From positions 894,501 through 958,500 of the forward strand of contig JAVDOI010000010.1 in NCBI GenBank assembly GCA_032191485.1: a stretch of DNA of 64,000 nt, in the 5' to 3' direction. The position numbers and the translations under genes were made by a program. This document shows, piece by piece, positions 1 to 10,100 of this stretch (position 1 is the stretch's first letter; each line of letters begins with the position of its first letter). Source of the stretch: Leptoclinus maculatus (lineage: Eukaryota > Chordata > Actinopteri > Perciformes > Stichaeidae). Below the pieces are notes generated by a model. That model saw only the letters and a program-made list of their open reading frames with translations. It ran no database searches and was not told the DNA's origin.

Positions 1-3000
1 ACTTCGGGAGCTGCTAAAATATTTGGTTGTTCTACAACTACTGATTTTGTCCATTGTGGCTTTGGAGGTAAAGCTGGCTTCTGCTCCTGAGGTTTCTCAC
101 TTGTCTTTTGAGGGAGTGGAGGTGGAGTGACACTCACAGAGCTGGATGATTTAGAAATTCCATTTGCTACAGGGTTGGGTGTTGAATTCTGTGTTGTATT
201 GGATGGTTGTCCTTCACAGCTTACTGAAATTGAAGGAGACAACACTGTGTCAGATGGAGGCATAGAGACCACAACACACTGCTTCTGAACAGTCTTGCTC
301 CTCCCTGAACAAGCCTTCCCTGAATTCCTGTATATCATTGCAGCTTTATAGTCTCCTTTGGATACATTTACACTAGACTTCTCAAGAGATTGCAAAGCCA
401 ATTGGACATTACCTCTTACAATATCTTCTTTATCTAGGAGCTTCTGCTCTGTTGCTGCACTCTGCAGAGACCTAATAGATGCCTTCACATCTCCTCTGAT
501 AACTTCTTCTGTCTCATCTTCTGTTGTCTGACCATTACACTCACAACTTACAAAAGGCGGCAGTGATTCTGGTGCACAATTACTGACTATAACTGCATTT
601 TGTTGACAAGCCTCAAAGGAAACATGGCTTCCCTGATCTTTCTCTGCATCACTGACCTTTGGATAAGTCTTGATTTGCTGGCATCTGGAGGAAGACGAAC
701 ATGTAGATTGCATCACTTCGGAAGAGCTTTCTTCTTGTGCTGTGACATTCAGGTTGTATATTTTTCCAGGAACAACGACTTCGCGCTCCACAAGCATGCT
801 TTGCTGCTTGGCCATTTCAAGGGACTTTTTAGCTGCTTTCACATCTCCAGAAATAATGACCTCTTTTTGTGCTTGGTTTCCTTCTATTTCAGGGCCTGAC
901 AAGTCCATGTCATAGATAGTTCCAGGTTTAATGATCTCCCGTTCCACACACATGCTCTGTTGCTTTGCGCGTTCTAATGACTGCAGTGTTGCCTTGATGT
1001 CCCCAGCCACAATTTCCTCTTTTTCCACCACAACAGGTTGCTGCACTGCAAGTTGTTGCTTTGCTGATAAGATATCCCCAGGGATTATTTCTTCCTTTGG
1101 AGCGCAGTCCTCAACACAGAGAGAGCACTCCGACGCAAAAACTTTTTTGGTGTTCTTTACATCTCCTGGCAAAACATCAGAAATGGTTCGCTCTACCTGC
1201 TCTTTTTGCAAACAGAGACTTCTCTTTGCTTCCTTCACATCTCCATGAACTATTTCAATGTACCCCTCAGCCAGAAGGCTGTGATCAACTTCATCTGCTG
1301 TTGTGTCAGTATGAAGACTTTTCAGATAGTGCAAGTCTCCTTTCTCAATGCAACTTTTGTACAGATTCACATTTCCCTTTTCGTTTTCATCCACTCTACA
1401 TGACGCCGCAGTCTTCTGGCTATTGGCAGTTGCTAACAGATTTCCAATCGTAGACTTTATGTCTCCCCTCTCTATAACATGACACTCGGTTTTGGTTTCA
1501 GAATCGCAGATGAGTGAATATACTGACATCTCTGCTTGCCCCCCCGCAGTCTCTTGCATTATGATTCCTTTTTTGAAATCCTTATCTTGGACAAGCAATT
1601 CCTCGATCCTCTGGACAATGTTTTCTATTCTTTGATCCCTCTCAAGGTTGGTAATTGTGGCTGATTCGTAGACTGGAAGTTCTACTACTGTGGTATTCAT
1701 TTTGCCCTTCTCCACTTCTCTAAGAAGACTAACTTGGGGCTTTAGGGTTGGTTTGAGTAAGAGTTGTAACATGATATTCCTGATGTTACCCCCAACAACT
1801 TCTTCTTTCTGAATTTGCACACCTTCATTGACTTCCAGCAGATATTTTGCCATCATAACATTCCTACTCTCATTTGCTTCTATAATGATGCCGCTTGAGT
1901 GAACGAAAGTCATTTGGTACAGATAGGACAGGGTGTCAGCAACACTGTTGGCAGTGATTTTGTCTAGTGGAGTGGTCTCAAAGAGCCAGGTAGTGCACTT
2001 CACATCAGCTTTTGGTATTTCCTCCTCAGAACCTTGCACTGAGGTATCCTCAGGCTCCTTGATTTTGTCAAGTTGCTGTGATTCAAACAGCCAAGTGCAG
2101 CGTTTCACATCTCCTTTCTGGCTGTCTTCTCTGTGGACCGTCGTTTTTACCGGACCTTGCTCCTGAGGTTCCCCTTTCAGACTGTCAATGGTTTGATTCT
2201 CAAAGAGCCAGGTGGAGGTCCTGACGTCGCCATGCTGGACGTCGGTGACACTAACCATTCGCATGAATTTCTGGCATGACTGCTCAGATTCAAATATCTG
2301 TTTATTGAGTTGCACATTACTGCTTCCCAAGTCTTCAATGACCCGGACAGAGGGCTCATCTCGGCTGGTAAGGGAGTCCAAAGGTTGTGTTTCAAACTTC
2401 CATCTGGCTGATTTCACATCTCCTTTCTTGACATCTTCCTGGGTTACAGCTCGGATGACGTAAACTTCCTTGTCTGCCTTGATGGCGTCAAGGGGTTTTG
2501 TCTCAAACATCCACCTTGCTCCTCTGACATCACCACTCATTACCTCCTCTTTTTTCACAGTTGTAACTTCATGAAACTCTCCCTCTTTATCTCTGATGGC
2601 ATACAGTGGCAGGGACTCAAACATCATTGTGCTCGACTTTACGTCAACACTGCTCACAGGCTCCTCCACAGAGTCTGACATATGTTCAAGGGGCTTGTCC
2701 TGGATTTTGTCCAGTGAGGAAGTTTCGAATATAAACTTTTTGTTCTGTACATCGCCACCTTCTTCACCACTGACTCTCTGAATGTTTGCACCCTCAATGT
2801 CCTTATTCATCTGGTTCATGGGACAGTTCTCAAACATCCAGGTACATTTATGTACGGAACCTTTTACAAGGTGTTCGTCTTGGTTCTGTTCATCAGATGT
2901 CACCATTTCTGATCCTATTTCATCGAGAGAGTGGGATTCAAAAAGTTCTTTGACTCGTGAGACATCTCCAGACTGAAAGTTGACCTGGCTGACACATCTC

Positions 3001-5117
3001 ACATTGTGTTCAGAGTTTCCATCCTTTCTTATTCTATTCAAGGTTTCAGTTTCAAAAACATGTTTGACTGTTTGAACACCAACCTCCGATTTGACAGAAT
3101 CCTGTATGGTGTTGCATAGCTTCAGATTGTACTCTTCGCCATCTTTGATGGTGTCTAGAGGCTGTGATTCAAAAAGCCAAGTAATGGACTTGACATTGGT
3201 ATTGTCAATGGCTTCTTTATCATTGATGTTTTCTGATTTGTCATACAAAATGTTCATTGGTTGTGTCTCAAATAACCATTTACAGTTGTTGACATCACCT
3301 TTACGATGCTCGTCTTCTACAGAAGCATCCTGCTCCGTCTGGTTGAACTTGGAGTGGATCCCATCTATTGTCTGGGTTTCAAAAAGCCACTTCGCCATCT
3401 TGACATCGCCCATTGTATCCTCCTGTCTGGTGATGCCTTTGATCACCTCAACATTTGCTTTTCTTTCTGCAAGCTCGTCTAAAGGCTTTGTTTCAAACAT
3501 CCACTTATAGTTTTGGACCTTTCCTTTGATTAATTCTTCTCGGCTGACTGTTGTGACTGTATGGAGGTTTCCAGAGCTGTCCTTTATTGCATATAAAGGA
3601 GTTGTCTCAAACATTGCTTTGGTGCCTTTTACGTTTCCTGCTGCAATCGCTTTTTCCGCCTCAATAAACTCTTCATCAGACTGAGCGATTTTGCTCAGTG
3701 GAATTGTTTCAAAAAGATGTTTGAATCCTTTAACATCGCCCTTTTCAATCTCTTGTTCTTTGAATGAGGTGTTCTTTTGAATACTGCAGCTCTCAAATAT
3801 TTGTTTTTTGCCTTTTACTTCTCCTTGTTCGTCAGCTGAAAGGGTAACTTTCTTCAATTGCCCAACTTCATAGCTATCATTAAGGGTCTCCATGGGTTGA
3901 GTTTCAAACAGCCACAGAGAAGTCTTCACATCTCCCGCAATAATTTCTTCCTTTTCCAAAGACTGCTCTGCGGAGTCTCCTTTTAGTGCTGCCAAGGGTT
4001 GCATCTCAAAGAGCTTCCTCTTGTTCACTACGTCGGCCTCTCCAGCGCAATCAACCACCGTTCCTTCAAACTTGTCCACTCCGACGACTTCTTGTATTGT
4101 GTCAAATGACTGAGTTTCAAACATCCACCTCTTTTGGTCAACTCCTCCTCTGTGAGCCTCTTCCAGAGATATACCCCGGATTATTTTTACCCCATCAGTT
4201 CCCTTATTAATCAGATCCAAAGGCTGGGTTTCAAAAAGCCAACGGGCAGTGCTGATGTTGCTGCTGTTGATCTCCTCCCTGCAGATGGATTTAATCTCAT
4301 GGATATTGCCACTGTTGTCTCTGATGGCACAGCAAGGGTCTGCCTGGAAGAGTTTTAAAGTCTTCTGGACATCTCCTTTCTGCTCCTGAAGCTCAGATCT
4401 CAGTTTGAGGAAGCTGTGGTCTTCTATGGAGTTACAGCGTCCAAAGTCACTCAATGGTTTAGACTCAAAAAGCAGCCGAGCCCCTGTTACATCTCCTGGC
4501 TGGATAGGTTCTTTCAGCACTGCTTCGACCAGCTCACCCTCTTCTCTTTTTGATTCATTTAGAGAATCTAAGGGCTGGGTCTCAAACAGCCATGTTGATG
4601 TTCTCACATCCCCTCTGACAGAATTCTGTCTTTTAGCAGACATGTGTTGGGTGCTGTCAATCTGCTCAAACATAGAGGAGGTACCCCTGACGTTTCCACC
4701 TTTTAACTCCTCATCATCCAGCAGCTTCTTGGTTGCATGAGGATCCCCAATATTGTCCAGAGTCCAGTTCTCAAAGATCCATCTCATGGACTGCACTTCA
4801 CTTTGATAAGCTGCATCCGCTGCTTGAGTATTTTCTGGCTGCACTGCCTTCATTATCTCATCGTCCACTGCATCATCGAGACTTGCCCTTATGCCTGGGT
4901 GGATGTGTTTAAAGAGCCTCTTTAGCTCACTCTTATTCCGTTGCTGGTAAAATGTGGAAAAGGTTTCTTTAGGTGGAGGCAGAGGGAGGCTACTTATTGC
5001 TGAAGGCCCTTCATAGTCAAGGGGTCTGGGTGGTATGAGAGGAGGTGGGGGGAGAGGCAGGTCATCTTCATCATGAGATGATTGTGAAACTGTGATTTTC
5101 CTGCCTGCTTCAGCCAT
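1..5117 (-). CDS. xirp1: Xin actin-binding repeat-containing protein 1, main Xin-repeat exon (partial, C-terminus off window)
   Basis: This is one uninterrupted reading frame of 1705 codons, open to the left edge. XIRP1 binds and cross-links F-actin at intercalated discs and myotendinous junctions. The exon starts at an ATG placed directly after a splice acceptor (TTTCATTTAAAG, 5118-5129). The first 45 residues hold two proline runs (LPLPPPPLIPP, LPLPPPKETF) of the kind that bind Mena/VASP EVH1 domains. Next come the conserved QSMRWIFENW motif near residue 110 and about 27 Xin repeats (pattern GDV-x-x-x-x-W-L/M-F-E-T-x-P-L-D) at about residues 105-1050. After these, to about residue 1570, is a second, looser series of GDV/GDI-K-x-x-x-x-x-L units. 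The N-terminal block and the spacing of the first repeats match XIRP1 better than XIRP2, and the synteny agrees. The ATG at 5117 could be a real start or an internal Met (see the upstream exons). Confidence 0.95.
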   Translation of the reverse strand, partial: MAEAGRKITVSQSSHDEDDLPLPPPPLIPPRPLDYEGPSAISSLPLPPPKETFSTFYQQRNKSELKRLFKHIHPGIRASLDDAVDDEIMKAVQPENTQAADAAYQSEVQSMRWIFENWTLDNIGDPHATKKLLDDEELKGGNVRGTSSMFEQIDSTQHMSAKRQNSVRGDVRTSTWLFETQPLDSLNESKREEGELVEAVLKEPIQPGDVTGARLLFESKPLSDFGRCNSIEDHSFLKLRSELQEQKGDVQKTLKLFQADPCCAIRDNSGNIHEIKSICREEINSSNISTARWLFETQPLDLINKGTDGVKIIRGISLEEAHRGGVDQKRWMFETQSFDTIQEVVGVDKFEGTVVDCAGEADVVNKRKLFEMQPLAALKGDSAEQSLEKEEIIAGDVKTSLWLFETQPMETLNDSYEVGQLKKVTLSADEQGEVKGKKQIFESCSIQKNTSFKEQEIEKGDVKGFKHLFETIPLSKIAQSDEEFIEAEKAIAAGNVKGTKAMFETTPLYAIKDSSGNLHTVTTVSREELIKGKVQNYKWMFETKPLDELAERKANVEVIKGITRQEDTMGDVKMAKWLFETQTIDGIHSKFNQTEQDASVEDEHRKGDVNNCKWLFETQPMNILYDKSENINDKEAIDNTNVKSITWLFESQPLDTIKDGEEYNLKLCNTIQDSVKSEVGVQTVKHVFETETLNRIRKDGNSEHNVRCVSQVNFQSGDVSRVKELFESHSLDEIGSEMVTSDEQNQDEHLVKGSVHKCTWMFENCPMNQMNKDIEGANIQRVSGEEGGDVQNKKFIFETSSLDKIQDKPLEHMSDSVEEPVSSVDVKSSTMMFESLPLYAIRDKEGEFHEVTTVKKEEVMSGDVRGARWMFETKPLDAIKADKEVYVIRAVTQEDVKKGDVKSARWKFETQPLDSLTSRDEPSVRVIEDLGSSNVQLNKQIFESEQSCQKFMRMVSVTDVQHGDVRTSTWLFENQTIDSLKGEPQEQGPVKTTVHREDSQKGDVKRCTWLFESQQLDKIKEPEDTSVQGSEEEIPKADVKCTTWLFETTPLDKITANSVADTLSYLYQMTFVHSSGIIIEANESRNVMMAKYLLEVNEGVQIQKEEVVGGNIRNIMLQLLLKPTLKPQVSLLREVEKGKMNTTVVELPVYESATITNLERDQRIENIVQRIEELLVQDKDFKKGIIMQETAGGQAEMSVYSLICDSETKTECHVIERGDIKSTIGNLLATANSQKTAASCRVDENEKGNVNLYKSCIEKGDLHYLKSLHTDTTADEVDHSLLAEGYIEIVHGDVKEAKRSLCLQKEQVERTISDVLPGDVKNTKKVFASECSLCVEDCAPKEEIIPGDILSAKQQLAVQQPVVVEKEEIVAGDIKATLQSLERAKQQSMCVEREIIKPGTIYDMDLSGPEIEGNQAQKEVIISGDVKAAKKSLEMAKQQSMLVEREVVVPGKIYNLNVTAQEESSSEVMQSTCSSSSRCQQIKTYPKVSDAEKDQGSHVSFEACQQNAVIVSNCAPESLPPFVSCECNGQTTEDETEEVIRGDVKASIRSLQSAATEQKLLDKEDIVRGNVQLALQSLEKSSVNVSKGDYKAAMIYRNSGKACSGRSKTVQKQCVVVSMPPSDTVLSPSISVSCEGQPSNTTQNSTPNPVANGISKSSSSVSVTPPPLPQKTSEKPQEQKPALPPKPQWTKSVVVEQPNILAAPE

Positions 5118-5419
5118 CTTTAAATGAAAGACAGATGGGAGTAATATTGTCAGGTTTCAGTAATCAAAAGCAGCATTAGTTAAGGTGCAAATATTAGAAT
5201 GGCATGCATTTTAGTAAATAAAGCCATACTTTACCTTTGTTTATGCTCGCTTGATGTTAGCAAACCATCCACTGTCACACCAGGGTTAACAAAACACTTC
5301 ATAGCTGTTAGTAAGCGGACATCAAACAGACACCTAGTCTTTACTCCAAATGCACCAATTTACATTAATTTCTAAATGTCTTCCTTTGGAAATACAAATC
5401 TGCAAAGGGTTATTTTTTG

Positions 5420-5556
5420 GGGAGGTTTTTCTTTTCGCTGCGAGGGTCCAGGGACAGAGGATATCATATGCCGTACAGATTGTAAAGCCCTCTGAGGCAA
5501 ATTTGTAATTTGTGATTTGGGGCTATACAAATAAATTAAATTGAATTGCATTAAAT
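5420..5556 (+). repeat. Dispersed fish repeat tail (ends in A/T-rich AATTGAATTG-like repeats)
   Basis: The stretch around GTAAAGCCCTCTGAGG followed by GGGCTATACAAATAAATT and short ATTGA-like units is a form I know as a very common tail in percomorph genomes. It probably comes from the 3' end of a retroposon. It lies in the intron before the Xin-repeat exon, and I see no open frame in it. Confidence 0.5.
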
Positions 5557-5744
5557 CAGCATTAAATCAGCATTAACTTAATGTTTTTGGCCACATGGGG
5601 GCAGTGGAAACAAGCTGCATACACAAAAATGACATATTTTCACCATTTTAATGGGAATCTTGTAGGCCAACAGTTGTACATCCAGCAGATATGGAGCAGA
5701 ATGATCACTCATTTGAAGTATAGTAATCTGATAAATGTAAGTTG

Positions 5745-6060
5745 AATATTCATTCTCGTTTTATCTCTGTTTTTGGTCTCAACTCCTGAGGGAAATGTCT
5801 GGATCTTTAGCCAGTCTATGCTCCACTATGTTCTCCAGCTGGTTGCTAATTTTGTCTCTTTGGTGCTGAGCAGGTAGGGTACAGTGTTGTACTGCTGTGG
5901 ACGAAAACGACACTGATGAGGGCAGCGCGACCTGACCAAAATAGTAAAGTTGTGGTCGCAAAACCAAAACAATGAGTTGAAAGATGCTGAAACGCTCCAT
6001 AGAGCTGACAGGAACTTCATAGTTGGCTGATAGCTACATGATAGCTATGTCACCATGAAG
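5745..6060 (+). repeat. Dispersed repeat family A, copy 1
   Basis: This copy shares blocks with sites at 46095-46440 and 60365-60720: CTGTTTTTGGTCTC..., GAGGGAAATGTCTGG, CTCCACTATGTTCTCCAGCT, GGTGCTGAGCAGGTAGGGTA and GCTGAAACGCTCCATAGAGC. The short ORFs inside are not conserved between copies. It is intronic in xirp1. Confidence 0.65.
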
Positions 6061-6074
6061 TGCACCTTTCACAT

Positions 6075-6190
6075 ACATGCAGTCATTCGATCCAAATCGA
6101 TACAGCATAGTATCGCGATATTTCGCGTGGCAATATTGTCTCGATACACAGACGCCAACAATCAATCATTTATTATATAAGCTATTAATA
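6075..6190. repeat. Low-complexity dispersed repeat with ATCGATA/TATCGCGATA core
   Basis: The segment holds palindromic units (CGATCCAAATCGATAC, ATCGCGATATTTCGCG) followed by AT-rich sequence. A related ATCGGTATTG-type piece is seen at 43765-43820. It resembles non-autonomous fish repeats. No coding potential is seen. Confidence 0.4.
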
Positions 6191-7143
6191 TTGCAAATAC
6201 AAATAAAAGCTTTTGGTAAAATAGCTTTTTCAGTCCACTAGATGGTGCTGAGTTTTCTTCTGGTGGAGTCATTAGGATTGGACGATGTAGAGTAGACTAT
6301 AATGCAAACAGTTCAGTTTGTCAGGTGCATGATGCAACATGTACTACAGTTACTGTTTGTCAGTCTGTCTGCTTGAATGACAAACTTATTTTGCTGCAAT
6401 AAAAATGATTGAAGTGAGATGAACCGAGTAAAAACTTGATCTTACAAGATTAAACAGATGTTGACAAATTAATTTTGTGATTAAATGATAAAATCATTTA
6501 ACCGTGTTCATATTGTGTGAATAGTGTAAGAATTGTAGCTCTGTAATTGTTCTGCTTTACTGTTGAAAAAGGCCTTTGACCCAAGATGGATGTGACCACC
6601 CTCAGCACTAAAATGTAAAAGTTGTTTTATTTTAAATTCTGTGTTATGGAAAGTCAAATACAATACAAAATGTGTCACTGTCCAGATATGGTACTTGCAG
6701 ACTGCAAGTATCTGATATCTGGCAGATAGTTTACTTTTTTTTGTCACTCTTAATAATTTAGATTTAATGTGTTCACAGCCCATTGAAATTTCCAATTTTT
6801 CTAGTTTTAAGGAAATCTACTTTACTAATGGTGGTCAGCTCTGGATGATATACATTACTGTGAAATACATTACTAGTCATTGTCTGTTGATTGTAATGCC
6901 GAGGCCATGGGAAAAGAATATGGTACTGAACATAGAGCAGTTAAGTTGTTGTTAAGGTATTTTATCTTACTGTAAATGTCATTAAATGGTGCTGTTATGT
7001 TGCTTCTTGACTTCTTGAATGTATGTCAAAGGTTAACTATGTCCTTAGTCAAACAAGCAAAATAACCGTCGGTTACAAAGCAAACATATTAATAACAGAA
7101 CCCACACACTGCAGTAAAGGATGATAAATGAACTATACAGTAC

Positions 7144-10100
7144 CTTACTGTTTGTAGCTCTTGTTCCTGGAGTACTGACGAATTCCTGTAGAACAGCAGA
7201 AAAATAAAGTGTGGTTTAGATCAGTTTGTATCATGAGTACGTTACATTATTTTCAGTAAAAGTATATATTATTACTGTGCTGCACGTGTGCTATACATGT
7301 ATATACAAGTATGCAATAGCTTTCTTGTAAAATGTTGAGTCGCTCCCATTAAGAAAGAGCATTGTGGTTATTATCTATTGAAGCCCTTGACCTCAGTGTT
7401 TAGGGAGGAATGAGAGGCATTTTAGGAACTCACTGGCTGTGTTGCGCCTCCTGTGGAGTCGATAGCTGCTGCTCTTGACAGATAGAAGGCTGATCTGTCC
7501 CTCACCGAGGAGGAAGTAGATATCTTGTCTCTGCTTTGTCTTGTTGGAGTGCCCCCCTTAGTCAGTGATGGACTATATTTGTCATCTGCAATAGAAAAGA
7601 CAAAATAAATCCAATAAATATACCTAAAATATCTAATTTTTTTATAATTTGCTCAGTAACAGTAAAGTAAAATAACCTTTTAATGCTGATTTGTTGACAC
7701 ACACTTGTAAAAATAGGACTCCTTTTCAGTGTACCGAAATAAGTGTGGAGTGCGACCAGTGCGAGCAACAAGTTAATGATACTGTGTGTATATTTTTAGT
7801 GACGTAGGAATCTTTCTTATCGCTGTTGCAGCTCCCTCTTAACTTGTGGAAACTATTCCATCCACAAGGCCTACGGTATATGGCATCCTAACAGGGATTC
7901 TGAGTAGCTTGTGGGACTTAATTATTCAACTGAACCAACATATGATTTATTGTGCTTAAGGCAAACATTGTAACAAACAAGTGAGTTTACAAAGGCTTTG
8001 ATCCCAGTAGCTGACAGGACAAACAGGCCCACACAGCCTGCCTGCTGCTGTGGGACCATCACCAAACTGCATGCCATAGACTGACCATGACACCTGAGAA
8101 GGAAAAAAAAGAAACGGCAACTGCTAGCTCAGCTGGAGTGACACAGATTGTTTGCACATTGTTTGTGTGAGCTCTCTGCCATCAAACCATCAACACCTGA
8201 CCAAAAGGAATGTGCCTGCCTGACCCCGTAAAAAAATGTAGCTCAGCTCGGTGTGCGTTAGATCACCTGGTTGGTTTACTCTGCAATTATACAGTTCTTT
8301 AATTGATTTTAAAAAGCCAATTTCCTCAATACGCATCACGGTTTGAGTAAAGTACATGGTAGATGTGTCAAATTCAGAACGTATTTCAACAACAACAACA
8401 ACAGCAATGTGAACAATACGACCAGCGGTCGACAGCCCAGAGTGCTGCACAGGCCATCCGGCTGGCCAGATTTGAACACACCTCCCCTTTTCACACACTA
8501 AGCCCTCGCAGGACAAAAGGATGGACCAGCAAGCTGGCGCCTCTCACGAGTCCGGACTTAAACTATTTTCATAGATGGGTGAGCAGACTGAATGAGACAA
8601 CCGCGTGCCATGCGTGTCCTGTGGAAGTCCTCACCCACTCAACTGAGCGGTCAACTTCATCACTTATCACCATACACGCGTATCAATAGCGGGGGGAAAA
8701 TACGGATGTGTAAAATCCAGTAGTTACCAAATCAAAAGTGACTCAAAGCTTCATTGGCCTTTGATACCTTCCCTCAGTGATTCCCACCCTTTGACAGCGA
8801 TTTCTGCTGACATCTCTTTGATCTGGGTTCGTTCTCCAGGAATGAAGAGGAGCTATTAGCGGCACAGTAATGTGGGGGCGTTTTGGGCCGCTGGCAGCTG
8901 TACAAATGATGGTGAAATGCAGTTGGTATTTGTTCTTCACTACCACCACCTTCACCACCGTCAGCTGTTGGTGATTGCCGCCACATTCACAGACTGTAAT
9001 GAAAACCAGCATGCCAAAAGGCCCCACAGAGCACATCGCACCAGTATTACACCAGTCAATACAAGTTAGGTCTGATTTCCCTTATTGCTTTAAAGGCAGA
9101 TATGCTGCTTCTCATTCCACATTTCATCATCACTCTTGTGATGATAGAAAGACGGAGAGATAATGATTGAGTGATCCTGTTGTCTGACCTCCCATTCCAG
9201 ACATTTCTATGAATAAAGGGCTGAAAACTGATAGCCACTTAAGACTCAATGAAGATGCCAGCAATGTAGTCACACTCCAATTTGGGACCTTGTTTAGCTC
9301 TGATATCATTCATAAAGAAAAATCCATAAATATGAGGAAAATTGAAAGCATTTATATCATCATAGTTTCTTTTTTTTTCTTTGTTCAAAATCAGAAAAAA
9401 AAAATAATAATCTAAGCTTTTAATCCGTAATCGTTTAAATTAATCGCAGAAAAGTATTGGTTTCTCAGTGACTTAACATCGACAAATTAAATGTAATATT
9501 TTGTTATACTGAAATAAACTCAAAGAGCATCCACTAAACACCATGTTCATTCGCTTATCTTACATATCAATCACGTCAGACAGATTCATGAAACAGAACA
9601 AAGCAGCTTACTCAGTCATTATTATACAGTATATTTTAAACTGGCGACGCATTCGCCTCAGTTAAAACTCATGATACTCACTAAAATACCATCCAGCGTT
9701 GTTCTCTGTCCCTTCCCTGTATATGTCCGCTGTGCTGGATAACTTAAGGCCCCTGTGATGTGCGATACAGCCTGTCTCCTCTCTCCGCGCTTCTCGGTTC
9801 ACTGTGACTGAACTCTTTCTAGTCCTGTGGCCTCGGTGACAGCTGATTTTTATCAGATCCCACTGCCCTAGTGGAAGACTCTGGCTATTTTGGGAGGGTG
9901 GGCTGGCGGCTGCTGCTACTCAGCTGAGTCAATCACCTCTGTTAGTCACTGAGAGACTGAGGCACCCCTCCACCTCCCATTCCCAGAGCTACATTGTCAC
10001 CCACTATAACGGGCACTGGGTGGGACCTGCAGTATGTGTGTGAGCGGGTGTTTGGTGGGCAACATGTTTTTTTTAAAAGACATACTTAAGGTATTTTGGT

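Noticed and set aside
600..4740. Many plus-strand open frames of 60-140 codons, for example 3091-3510 and 4405-4740
   Set aside because: They are shadows of the long minus-strand xirp1 exon and encode nothing recognisable. Repeated FTSP/LTSP-type words are the antisense of the Xin repeat.
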